From Pseudomonadota bacterium (GTDB lineage Bacteria; Pseudomonadota; Alphaproteobacteria; Rhizobiales; Tepidamorphaceae): 7,570 bases of DNA. The notes under the pieces were generated by a model. The model did not search any database, had not been told where the DNA came from, and saw only the letters and a program-made list of their open reading frames with translations. This document shows, piece by piece, positions 1 to 6,315 of this stretch (position 1 is the stretch's first letter; every line of letters begins with the position of its first letter). The stretch spans positions 1 to 7,570 of the forward strand of contig JAEYRQ010000497.1 in NCBI GenBank assembly GCA_023435545.1, in the 5' to 3' direction. A program made the translations under genes and the position numbers.

Positions 1-48
1 CATCGACGCTGCGCAAGGAACGCACGTCGCGGATGCGGAACCGCAGCT

Positions 49-72
49 GGGTTCCGGATCAAGTCCGGGACG
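49..72. repeat. Short intergenic palindromic repeat unit (CCGGATCAAGTCCGG type)
   Basis: The unit GTTCCGGA (51-58), loop TCAAG, TCCGGGAC (64-71) forms an 8-bp stem with one G-T wobble. Read on the other strand it begins CGTCCCGGACTTGATCC, which resembles the left end of the larger inverted repeat at 2152-2273 (CGTCATCCCGGAC...). From memory, units of this kind are common between genes in sphingomonads and related alphaproteobacteria; I could not search for them. The surrounding 1-130 has open frames on the + strand, but none can be tied to a protein family. Confidence 0.55.
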
Positions 73-130
73 TACGGCCGTGGGGGCATCGAGGGACCAC
101 GCAGCAAGGATTCCGCGGGAGACGACACCC

Positions 131-2104
131 ATGACACCTTCCCGATCGGTCAAACTGTTCGGCACCGACGAACCCGTCGGCGAGGCGACCGTGCTGAGCG
201 CGGGTGCATTGAGTGCGACCCTGGAAGGGGGGAACCTTCGCTATATCACCGTGGCGGGGAAGGAGGCGCTCAGGGCGGTTGCCTTTCTGGTGCGCGACCG
301 CAACTGGGGCACCTACAACGCCGAGATCACCAACCTGCTGGTGGCGCAGGATCCTGACGGGTTTATGGTCACCTATGACGCGCTCTGCAAGGACGCCGAT
401 CAGGCGCTCAGGTATTCCGCGCGCATCGAGGGGCGGCCGGACGGCACTCTGACCTTCGAGGCGAAGGGCGAGGCGCTGAGCGATTTCGTGACAAACCGCA
501 CCGGCTTCGTGGTGCTGCATGCGCTGGACGGCGTGGTGGGGCACCCCCTGACCGTCGAGCACACCGATGGGCGGATCGTCGAGAGCCGCTTCCCCGAACG
601 GATCGATCCCGCCTGCCCGTTCCAGGACATCCGCGCCCTGACGCACGAGATCATGCCGGGCGTGAAGGTGACCTGCCGGATGGAGGGCGACGCCTTCGAG
701 ATGGAGGACCATCGCAACTGGATGGATGCCTCCTACAAGACCTATGTCCGCCCGCTGGCGCTGCCCTGGCCCTACACGATCGCAAAGGGCGAAGCCATCG
801 ATCAGCGGGTGACGCTGAAGCTCGAGGGGGCACCGTCCTCCTCCGTGCCACCATCCACAGACGATGCCACGACCGTGACCGTCGGCGGCCTCACCGGATC
901 GGCGATGCCGGCGGTCGGGCTGGCAGTGCCGGCCGAACATGCGGCGGCGGCGCTCGAGAAGGCCGACATGATCCGGCGGCTGGGGCCGGCCTTCCTGGTC
1001 TGCCATTTCGATCCCCGCAAGGGGCATGGCCGCGCCGAAATGGACGCCTTCTCTCGCCTTGGCGAGGCGACGGGGGCTGAGCTGGTGCTGGAGGCCATCG
1101 TCCCCTGCCTCGACGGCGATGGAAAGCCCACCGCAGACCCTGCGGTGCTCAAGCGCGACGTTGCCGCGATCCGCGACGCCGCGGCGGGCGTACCGTTTGC
1201 GCGGGTGGCGGTGTCGCCGGCGACCGACCTCAAGTGCACGTTGCCCGGATCGGTGTTCCCCCCGGCGCCAACCTGGGCGCAGCTGTTCCAGGCTGCCCGC
1301 GAAGCGTTCCCCGGTGCAATCGTCGGCGGCGGCATGTTCAGCTACTTCACCGAGCTCAACCGCAAGCGGCCGCCGGCCGAACTGCTCGACTTCATCTGTC
1401 ACACCGGTTCGCCGATCGTGCATGCGGGCGATGATGTGTCGGTGACGGAGACGCTGGAGGCGCTGCCGTCGATCTTCGGCTCTGTGCGCGCTTTCGGCGG
1501 CGGCAAGCCGTACTGGGTGTTCCCCACTGCGATCTCCATGCGCGACAATCCCTATGGCGCCGTTCCCGCAGAGAATCCGGACAACATCCGCCAGGCGATG
1601 AACCGTGTCGATCCGCGCGAGCGGGGCCTGCTGGGCGCCGCGTGGTACGCTGGATATCTCGCGCACGCCGCGCGGGCGGGCGTCGACGCGGTGACGCTCG
1701 GCGCGGCGGCGGGACCATCGGGGGTCGTCTACACGCGCCAGGACCACGCGCAACCCTGGTTCGATGGCGCGCAGCCGGCGGTGATGCCGACCTGGTTCGT
1801 CGTTGCAGGACATGCGGCGATGCAGGGTGGCTCTGTGCTGGAGACCTCATCGAGCAGCCCGCGCGACATCCAGGCGCTGGCGAGCGTGCGCGACGGCACC
1901 ACAGTTCTGTGGCTCTCCAATCTGACCGGCGAGGAACAGCGGGTGAGGGTCGACGGGCTCTCGGGACGGGCAAGTGCCCGGGTGCTCGATGAAGCGACCT
2001 TCGAGGCGGCGTGCCGCGATCCGGGCTCGGTTCCTCCGAGGGAGGTCGATCCGGCCGGGATCCGGCTTGCCCCCTATGCGGTCGCAGAAATCGCGTTCGG
2101 CTGA
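131..2104 (+). CDS. apnL: D-apionate lactonase family protein (ApnL-like)
   Basis: This encodes a 657-residue protein with no signal peptide, presumably cytoplasmic. ApnL enzymes hydrolyse D-apionolactone to D-apionate in oxidative breakdown of the plant branched sugar D-apiose. I assign the family from remembered sequence character, not a search. The N-terminal beta-rich part (about 1-235) contains NRTGFVVLH (from residue 122) and CRMEGD...FEMEDHRNW (from 182). A probable TIM-barrel domain (about 265-580) follows, with GGGMFSYFTELNRKRP (399-414), CHTGSPIVHAGDD (423-435) and a GKPYWVFPTAISMRDNPYG stretch. A short beta-rich C-terminal domain ends in APYAVAEIAFG. I chose ATG 131 because GGGAG at 117-121 sits nine bases upstream. 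The frame is also open upstream (GTG at 80, and on to the window edge), but those 17 residues look like translated repeat DNA. No other apiose-pathway gene is visible, so the true substrate could be a related sugar-acid lactone. A GntR regulator lies convergently downstream. Confidence 0.7.
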   Translation: MTPSRSVKLFGTDEPVGEATVLSAGALSATLEGGNLRYITVAGKEALRAVAFLVRDRNWGTYNAEITNLLVAQDPDGFMVTYDALCKDADQALRYSARIEGRPDGTLTFEAKGEALSDFVTNRTGFVVLHALDGVVGHPLTVEHTDGRIVESRFPERIDPACPFQDIRALTHEIMPGVKVTCRMEGDAFEMEDHRNWMDASYKTYVRPLALPWPYTIAKGEAIDQRVTLKLEGAPSSSVPPSTDDATTVTVGGLTGSAMPAVGLAVPAEHAAAALEKADMIRRLGPAFLVCHFDPRKGHGRAEMDAFSRLGEATGAELVLEAIVPCLDGDGKPTADPAVLKRDVAAIRDAAAGVPFARVAVSPATDLKCTLPGSVFPPAPTWAQLFQAAREAFPGAIVGGGMFSYFTELNRKRPPAELLDFICHTGSPIVHAGDDVSVTETLEALPSIFGSVRAFGGGKPYWVFPTAISMRDNPYGAVPAENPDNIRQAMNRVDPRERGLLGAAWYAGYLAHAARAGVDAVTLGAAAGPSGVVYTRQDHAQPWFDGAQPAVMPTWFVVAGHAAMQGGSVLETSSSSPRDIQALASVRDGTTVLWLSNLTGEEQRVRVDGLSGRASARVLDEATFEAACRDPGSVPPREVDPAGIRLAPYAVAEIAFG

Positions 2105-2151
2105 TCGATCGGCCGTGCGACCGCGCCATAGATGACAGCCTTGCCCCCCAT

Positions 2152-2273
2152 CCCCGCGTCATCCCGGACGTCGCGGTAGCGGCGATCCGGGATCGGGAGG
2201 GCAGGGAGGCAGTGTGGAGGCAACCCGATCCCGGCTCTACGCGCTCGCTGCGCTCCGGCCGGGATGACGGGGG
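2152..2273. repeat. Nested inverted repeat between convergent genes (REP-like)
   Basis: The outer arms GTCATCCCGG (2158-2167) and CCGGGATGAC (2259-2268) are perfect 10-bp complements, flanked by C-rich and G-rich runs that could extend the stem with a small bulge. Inside are perfect 11-bp arms CCGGGATCGGG (2187-2197) and CCCGATCCCGG (2224-2234) around a 26-base purine-rich loop. The element fills most of the 182-base gap between the lactonase and GntR stop codons. It could act as a transcription end for both genes. There is no terminal T-run, so that role is inferred. It appears to share its end sequence with the unit at 49-72. Confidence 0.75.
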
Positions 2274-2286
2274 TCCTTCAAACAGG

Positions 2287-2970
2287 TCACGGCAGCAGGT
2301 TGCGGATCGCGCCGCAGCCGATGTCGATGTCGCGGACGAGGCTGTCGCGCACCCCGGCGACGTCGCCGGCCTCCAGCGCGCGCATCAGCGCCTCCTGTTC
2401 GGTGTTGTTGACCGGCATCGCGCCCGCCTTGCTTAACAGGTTGAAGTAGGGGCTGATCTGGAGCCAGAGCGACTCGATGATGCGGTCGAGCGTCGGCGAT
2501 CCGGCAACCGAATAAATGCCAAAGTGGAATGCGCGGTTCGCCCTCAGGAACGCCCTGGCGTCACCCTCGGCGACCGCGCGCGTCATCTCGGCGAGGTGGC
2601 GGCGCAGATCTGCGAGGCAGGGCTCAGCCATGCCCGCGGCCGCCCATCCGGCGGCGAGCGGCTCGATCTCGCGGCGCACCCGATGCAGGTCGTCGAGCCT
2701 TGCCGCCGAGAGCGGCGGGATGCCGATGGACCGCCCGGAGACGACTGTCAGCACATTGGCGGCCGCCAGCCGCTTGAGCGCCTCGCGCACCGGCATGCCG
2801 CTGGTGCCGAAGGCGTCCGCCAGGCCCTGGATGGTAACGAGTTGGCCGGGCGCGATGTCGCCGTCGAGGATCAGATCGGTCAGCCGGCGATAGACCTCGT
2901 CCTGCAAGGTCTCGCGCGGAATCGGACCCGCGCCCGGCAGGTCGAAGCGGCGTGCGGTCGTGCCAGTCAT
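2287..2970 (-). CDS. GntR family transcriptional regulator, FCD (FadR-type) subfamily
   Basis: This encodes a 227-residue DNA-binding regulator. The N-terminal winged helix-turn-helix spans about residues 20-87 and shows the classic GntR pattern: LQDEVYRRLTDLILDGDIAPGQ, then LADAFGTSGMPVREALKRL (50-68), then the wing. The all-helical FCD effector domain spans about 92-220 (RREIEPLAA, RANRAFHFGIY, LEAGD). FCD proteins usually bind metal plus an organic acid through one Asp and three His. Here only H149 of FH is evident. The Asp position looks like N145, the EH position is E191-Q192, and the C-terminal His is missing. I chose ATG at 2970 because CGAGG precedes it by five bases on the coding strand. 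ATGs at 2997 and 3000 lack a ribosome site and would absorb the dyad at 2989-3004. The reading frame stays open far upstream, antisense to the glycosylase gene, but that part has no family features. The neighbouring lactonase gene is a plausible target, inferred only from adjacency. Confidence 0.94.
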   Translation of the reverse strand: MTGTTARRFDLPGAGPIPRETLQDEVYRRLTDLILDGDIAPGQLVTIQGLADAFGTSGMPVREALKRLAAANVLTVVSGRSIGIPPLSAARLDDLHRVRREIEPLAAGWAAAGMAEPCLADLRRHLAEMTRAVAEGDARAFLRANRAFHFGIYSVAGSPTLDRIIESLWLQISPYFNLLSKAGAMPVNNTEQEALMRALEAGDVAGVRDSLVRDIDIGCGAIRNLLP

Positions 2971-2988
2971 CCAGTCCTCGGAAGTCGC

Positions 2989-3004
2989 ATGGATCATCAT
3001 CCAT
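2989..3004. promoter_or_regulatory. Candidate operator dyad upstream of the GntR gene
   Basis: ATGGAT-CATC-ATCCAT is a perfect 6+6 inverted repeat, 19-34 bases upstream of the chosen GntR start codon in the 138-base gap shared with the divergent glycosylase gene. GntR/FCD regulators commonly bind short dyads near their own promoters. Size and position fit autoregulation, but the sequence is not the textbook FadR core, and no clear -10/-35 pair is visible around it. Confidence 0.35.
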
Positions 3005-3108
3005 ACGCCGTCGCGCCGTGCATGAACAGCGTGGGCGGGCGCGTTCCGGGTATGCGCGGCCGCCGGGAATCCGCTACCGTCCCGCCGACCGTCGCCAGAT
3101 GATCGTGG

Positions 3109-4332
3109 ATGCCGATGCCGTCCGTTCCCGCCTCCGCCGGCCGAATTTCGTCGAAGACCGCGCGGCGCATTGCGCTCGCCGCGCAGGGGTTCGCCGACCG
3201 GCGGCCGTCCGCCGAGGTGTCGGCCCGCCACCTGACGAAGGTCATCGACCGGGTCGGGCTGATCCAGATCGACTCGGTCAATGTGCTGGTGCGCTCGCAC
3301 TACCTGCCGCTGTTCTCGCGGCTGGGTCCCTATGCCCACGACCAGCTCGACCGGCACGCCTATCGCAGGCGGCGGCTGTTCGAATACTGGGGACACGAGG
3401 CGTCGCTTATCCCCGTCGAGCTGCAGCCGCTGATGCGCTGGCGCATGGCGCGGGCGCGGGCCGGGCAAGGGATCTACAAGGGCCTCGCCCAGTTCGGCAA
3501 AGAGCGGCGCGACTTCATCGAAGCAGTGCTCGCCGAGATCGCCGAACGGGGACCGCTCGGCGCCGGTGAACTGGGCGACGGGGGCAAGTCCAGCGGCGGC
3601 TGGTGGGGCTGGAGCGATGGCAAGCTGGCGCTCGAATGGCTGTTCTGGGCGGGACTGGTGACGACTGCGACCCGCCGCAACTTCGAACGGCTCTACGACC
3701 TGCCGGAGCGGGTGCTGCCTGCGGATGTTCTCGCGACACCGACGCCGGACGAGGCCGATGCGCGGCGCGAACTGCTGCGGATCGCCTCGCGATCGCTGGG
3801 GATCGCCACCGAGCGCGACCTGCGCGACTATTTTCGGCTGCCGGTCGCCGGCACCGCCGAACGCATCGGCGAACTGGTCGAGTCCGGCGATCTTGTCCCG
3901 GTCGAGGTCGCGGGCTGGAAGCAGCCGGCCTATCTCGCTCCGGGCGCACGCACGCCACGCAAGGTCGAGGCGCGGGCGCTGCTGTCGCCCTTCGATTCTC
4001 TTGTCTGGGAGCGGGACCGGGCCGAGCGGCTGTTCGGCTTCCGCTATCGTATCGAAATCTACACGCCGGCCGAGAAGCGGGTGCACGGCTATTATGTGCT
4101 GCCGTTCCTGCTGGGCGAGAGTCTCGTCGCGCGCGTCTGCCTCACGGCGGACCGGGCGGCAGGGGTGCTTCGCGTCAATGCAGCGCACGGCGAGGTCCAT
4201 GCCGAGCCGGAGGCCATAGCCCCGCCCCTGGCGGAGGAACTGGGGCTGATGGCGGAGTGGCTCGGGCTGGCGGGCGTGGAGGTGCAGCCCTCCGGCGACC
4301 TCGCCCCGGCGCTGCGGGCGGCGCTCCCTTGA
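3109..4332 (+). CDS. YcaQ/AlkX-like winged-helix DNA glycosylase (interstrand crosslink repair)
   Basis: This encodes a 407-residue protein, close to the roughly 410 of E. coli YcaQ (AlkX). That enzyme is a HTH_42/AlkZ-superfamily glycosylase that removes alkylated bases and unhooks interstrand crosslinks made by nitrogen mustards. The sequence shows an N-terminal helical segment (SKTARRIALAAQGF, about 15-28) and then GLIQIDSVNVLVRSHY, which contains the catalytic Gln-hydrophobic-Asp motif as Q53-I54-D55. It continues with FEYWGHEASLIP (91-102), a Trp-rich GGWWGWSDGKLALEWLFW stretch near 163, SPFDSLVW (293-300) and HGYYVLPFLLG (from 326). From my knowledge of the superfamily, QxD is typical of the YcaQ-like branch and QxQ of the antibiotic self-resistance AlkZ branch, so a housekeeping repair role is favoured. 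Start: an in-frame TGA at 3100-3102 excludes anything upstream. ATG 3109 or ATG 3115 is used, and no strong ribosome site is seen. The gene is divergent from GntR and has no biosynthetic cluster beside it. Confidence 0.92.
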   Translation: MPMPSVPASAGRISSKTARRIALAAQGFADRRPSAEVSARHLTKVIDRVGLIQIDSVNVLVRSHYLPLFSRLGPYAHDQLDRHAYRRRRLFEYWGHEASLIPVELQPLMRWRMARARAGQGIYKGLAQFGKERRDFIEAVLAEIAERGPLGAGELGDGGKSSGGWWGWSDGKLALEWLFWAGLVTTATRRNFERLYDLPERVLPADVLATPTPDEADARRELLRIASRSLGIATERDLRDYFRLPVAGTAERIGELVESGDLVPVEVAGWKQPAYLAPGARTPRKVEARALLSPFDSLVWERDRAERLFGFRYRIEIYTPAEKRVHGYYVLPFLLGESLVARVCLTADRAAGVLRVNAAHGEVHAEPEAIAPPLAEELGLMAEWLGLAGVEVQPSGDLAPALRAALP

Positions 4333-4359
4333 GCCTCGCCGCCCGCATTAGACGAGGGG

Positions 4360-4854
4360 TTACATTTCGACGTCGAAGCGGATGATCTGCGAGGGTCCGC
4401 TCTTCAGCGGAAAAGGTCGAAGTTCCTGGCCGGAATTCCTGCTGAGACTGGCCTCGCCATAGCAGAATACAAGAATGTAGCCCTCAACCGGCTTCTCGGA
4501 GTCGGCCTTGTCGAAATGGAACGGCACATTCATCGCGCAATCGTTGCCGACGGCCAACGTCTGACCCTGCTGAGAGTAGTAGCGACCCTGCCCGGTCACA
4601 TGTCGGAAGTCGGCTCCGCAATAGCAGGTCGTCAGTCCCTGCGTCTTCCTCCGCACGATCCCCCTGACACGGAACCCACCGCGGGCATCCACCACCGCTT
4701 CCGGGGTCGAGGCGGTTGGTTGAACCGGCTGCTGCTTCCACAGTTCGTAGCCGCTGTTGGAGGGCCGATCGGCGGGTTGTGCTGCAGCGATGGATATAAG
4801 AGCCTGCAAGACGAAAAGGCAGCCCGTCAGACTGCCGAGCAATCCCTTGAGCAT
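4360..4854 (-). CDS. Exported four-cysteine protein of unknown function
   Basis: This encodes 164 residues that I do not recognise as a known family. ATG at 4854 is well supported because GGGAGG lies five bases upstream. The ORF could be extended 25 residues, but that part lacks a ribosome site and spoils the signal peptide. Residues 1-25 (MLKGLLGSLTGCLFVLQALI..AAA) form a Sec signal with a likely AAA-Q cleavage near 25. LTGC at 9-12 resembles a lipobox but sits before the end of the hydrophobic core, so lipoprotein processing is less likely. The mature part has a Pro/Gln-rich linker (about 26-52), then a probably beta-rich domain with exactly four cysteines: C77 and C79 (TCYCGAD), C106 (NDCAMN) and C131 (FCYGE). 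Four would allow two periplasmic disulfides. The gene is convergent with the glycosylase gene (27-base gap) and divergent from msrBA across 250 bases. Its base composition is visibly less GC-rich than its neighbours, which could mean relaxed selection or acquisition from elsewhere. Confidence 0.85.
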   Translation of the reverse strand: MLKGLLGSLTGCLFVLQALISIAAAQPADRPSNSGYELWKQQPVQPTASTPEAVVDARGGFRVRGIVRRKTQGLTTCYCGADFRHVTGQGRYYSQQGQTLAVGNDCAMNVPFHFDKADSEKPVEGYILVFCYGEASLSRNSGQELRPFPLKSGPSQIIRFDVEM

Positions 4855-4978
4855 GTACGCCTCCCGAAACGCATTGACGTGTCCGGTGGGGTCGCACAGA
4901 GCGCGGCCACACCGCGCAGAGGATATCATCAGCGGTCGCGTCTTCCCTAACGGAAGCTTGCGCCGCCGGCAGCGGTAA

Positions 4979-5003
4979 GGAACGGGGGAAGGGCCGGCAG
5001 GTT
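4979..5003 (+). promoter_or_regulatory. Candidate EcfG-type (general stress) promoter for msrBA
   Basis: GGAAC at 4979-4983 is followed, after a 16-base spacer, by GGTT at 5000-5003. The alphaproteobacterial EcfG consensus is GGAAC-N16/17-CGTT, so this matches the -35 element fully and the -10 element at three of four positions. It points toward msrB, with an implied leader of about 95 bases. Methionine sulfoxide reductases are sensible stress-regulon members. Short motifs like this also occur by chance in GC-rich DNA. Confidence 0.35.
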
Positions 5004-5104
5004 AGCTCGCCTTGCGCACGAACCTTTGATTGCCCGCGAGCGCATCGTGGCCAGCAGCGCGACGTCGACATGTCTATCTTTTCCGCCGAGATTGGAGGTT
5101 GAAG

Positions 5105-5581
5105 ATGATCAGCAGGCGACATTTCTGTGCAGCAGGCATCGGCGGTCTCGCCGCGCTCGGTCTGTCGGCCCGGCAGTCGGAAGCCGCGTTTCCCGTGACC
5201 AGGAGCGATGCCGAATGGCGCAAGCTGCTGACGCCGGAGCAGTATCGCGTGCTGCGCCAGGAAGGCACCGAGCGGGCCTGGACGAGCCCGCTGGACAAGG
5301 AGAAGCGCGCCGGCACCTACCATTGCGCCGGCTGCGAGCAGGCGCTGTTCTCCTCGCAGACCAAGTATGACAGCGGCACCGGCTGGCCGAGCTTCTACGC
5401 GCCGATCGGCGGTGCGGTCGGAACGAAGCCGGACCGCGGCATCTTCGGCACGCGCACCGAGGTGCACTGCAGTCGCTGCGGCGGCCATCTCGGGCACGTC
5501 TTCGATGATGGGCCGCAGCCGACCGGGAAGCGCTACTGCATGAACGGCGTGGCGATGACCTTCCGACCCGCGGGAGCCTGA
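5105..5581 (+). CDS. msrB: Peptide-methionine (R)-S-oxide reductase MsrB, Tat-exported
   Basis: This encodes a 158-residue enzyme that reduces methionine-R-sulfoxide in proteins. All core MsrB features are visible: two zinc CxxC pairs (C74/C77 in YHCAGC, C122/C125 in HCSRC), SGTGWPSF (90-97), HLGHVF (128-133) and the catalytic RYCMN with C145. The N-terminus, SRRHFCA at 3-9 followed by a Gly/Ala/Leu core and ..SEA-A near 27, is a twin-arginine (Tat) signal. The enzyme therefore probably folds with zinc in the cytoplasm before export to the periplasm. The usual recycling cysteine before GWPSF is replaced by T92, and no other free Cys remains in the mature protein. This is a known variant in a sizeable fraction of MsrBs. 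ATG 5105 is chosen because GGAGG at 5094-5098 is six bases upstream; a longer ORF from 5030 would bury the Tat signal. The stop codon overlaps the msrA start (TGATG), indicating an operon with coupled translation. Confidence 0.97.
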   Translation: MISRRHFCAAGIGGLAALGLSARQSEAAFPVTRSDAEWRKLLTPEQYRVLRQEGTERAWTSPLDKEKRAGTYHCAGCEQALFSSQTKYDSGTGWPSFYAPIGGAVGTKPDRGIFGTRTEVHCSRCGGHLGHVFDDGPQPTGKRYCMNGVAMTFRPAGA

Positions 5582-6183
5582 TGAGCATGAGACCCAGGAT
5601 TGCGTGGCTGCAATCGGGCCTGGCCGGACTGGTGCTGGCCGCCGCCCTCGCACAGACATCCGCCGCACAGGCCGCCCAGGCGGCAGCCGTATTCGCAGGC
5701 GGCTGCTTCTGGTGCATGGAGGAGCCGTTCGACCGGCTTCCTGGCGTCGTCTCGACCACCTCGGGCTATATCGGCGGACGCGTCGCCAATCCCACCTACC
5801 GGCAGGTGACGACCGGCACGACGGGGCACGTCGAGGCGGTGCGCGTTGTCTATGACCCCTCGCGGGTGTCGTACGAGACGCTGCTCGACGTCTTCTGGCG
5901 CAATGTCGATCCATTCGACGGCGGTGGCCAGTTCTGCGACCGCGGCAGCCAGTACGCCAGCGCGATATTCGCGCTCGACGCTGATCAGCGGCGTGCTGCC
6001 GAAGCCTCGAAGCAGGCCGTCGCCAAGCGCTTCGGCAAGCCGGTGGCGACGACGATCCGCGCTGCCGCGACCTTCAATCCGGCGGAGGACTACCACCAGA
6101 ACTACTACCGCACCAATGCGCTGAAATATAAATTCTATCGCAGCCGCTGCGGCCGCGACGCGCGCCTCCAGGCGCTGTGGTAG
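5581..6183 (+). CDS. msrA: Peptide-methionine (S)-S-oxide reductase MsrA, Sec-exported
   Basis: This encodes 200 residues and reduces methionine-S-sulfoxide, complementing MsrB so that both stereoisomers are repaired. The hallmark GGCFWCMEEPF (40-50) carries catalytic C42. Further family signatures are SGYIGG (61-66), GHVEAV (82-87), QFCDRGSQYAS (117-127) and FNPAEDYHQNYY (165-176). The C-terminal SRCGRD has C190, a likely recycling cysteine, and the protein ends ARLQALW. Cysteines C45 and C119 are additional. Residues 1 to about 31-34 (RPR, then LAGLVLAAALA, then TSAAQA-AQA) form an ordinary Sec signal without a twin arginine, placing the enzyme in the periplasm. The start is ATG 5581, overlapping the msrB stop, with GGGAG ending four bases before it. 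ATG 5587 is an equally possible start two codons later. Many alphaproteobacteria use MsrPQ for periplasmic repair, so an exported MsrBA pair may replace or supplement it. Confidence 0.97.
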   Translation: MSMRPRIAWLQSGLAGLVLAAALAQTSAAQAAQAAAVFAGGCFWCMEEPFDRLPGVVSTTSGYIGGRVANPTYRQVTTGTTGHVEAVRVVYDPSRVSYETLLDVFWRNVDPFDGGGQFCDRGSQYASAIFALDADQRRAAEASKQAVAKRFGKPVATTIRAAATFNPAEDYHQNYYRTNALKYKFYRSRCGRDARLQALW

Positions 6184-6315
6184 GCCGGCGCACGTCAGGG
6201 TTATCGCCGCTTCGCCAGCGTTTCCTTGTTGCGAAAGCTCCCAGTCGCTCCGACTTTGCTGGAGCGCTGTCGACCGTGCGCTGCTTGATCATCGTCGGTC
6301 ATTCGAGCAATAGAT

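Noticed and set aside
1..130. Possible tail of an upstream gene (frame 3 is open to a TGA at 132-134; frame 2 runs into the lactonase)
   Set aside because: Too short to recognise, and its second half translates the intergenic repeat. No codon or domain evidence supports any frame.
59..1813. Long open frame on the minus strand opposite the lactonase gene (584 codons)
   Set aside because: It is Arg/His-rich with no recognisable domain and is explained by the GC-rich third-position bias of the plus-strand gene, which does show family motifs.
2971..4200. About 400-codon upstream extension of the GntR frame, antisense to the glycosylase gene
   Set aside because: The composition is shadow-like, and the GntR domain starts normally after ATG 2970 with a ribosome site. 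The opposite strand holds a clear YcaQ-family gene.
4333..4359. Hairpin CCTCG...CGAGG between the convergent glycosylase and exported-protein genes as a terminator
   Set aside because: Only five base pairs with a 14-base loop and no T-run on either strand.
4851..4854. LTGC near the N-terminus of the exported protein as a lipobox
   Set aside because: The cysteine is at residue 12, before most of the hydrophobic core, and a normal AAA cleavage site follows at about 25.
4942..4956. CTTCC-N5-GGAAG inverted repeat upstream of msrB as an operator
   Set aside because: A five-base arm is expected by chance in a 250-base gap, and its position is not tied to a promoter.
4484..5914. 476-codon minus-strand frame crossing the msrBA region and the gene at 4360-4854
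   Set aside because: It overlaps three well-supported genes in other frames and has no family features.
6285..6313. TTGATC-N17-CAATAG as a sigma-70 promoter for dusA
   Set aside because: The -35 box matches four of six positions but the -10 only two of six, no better than chance.
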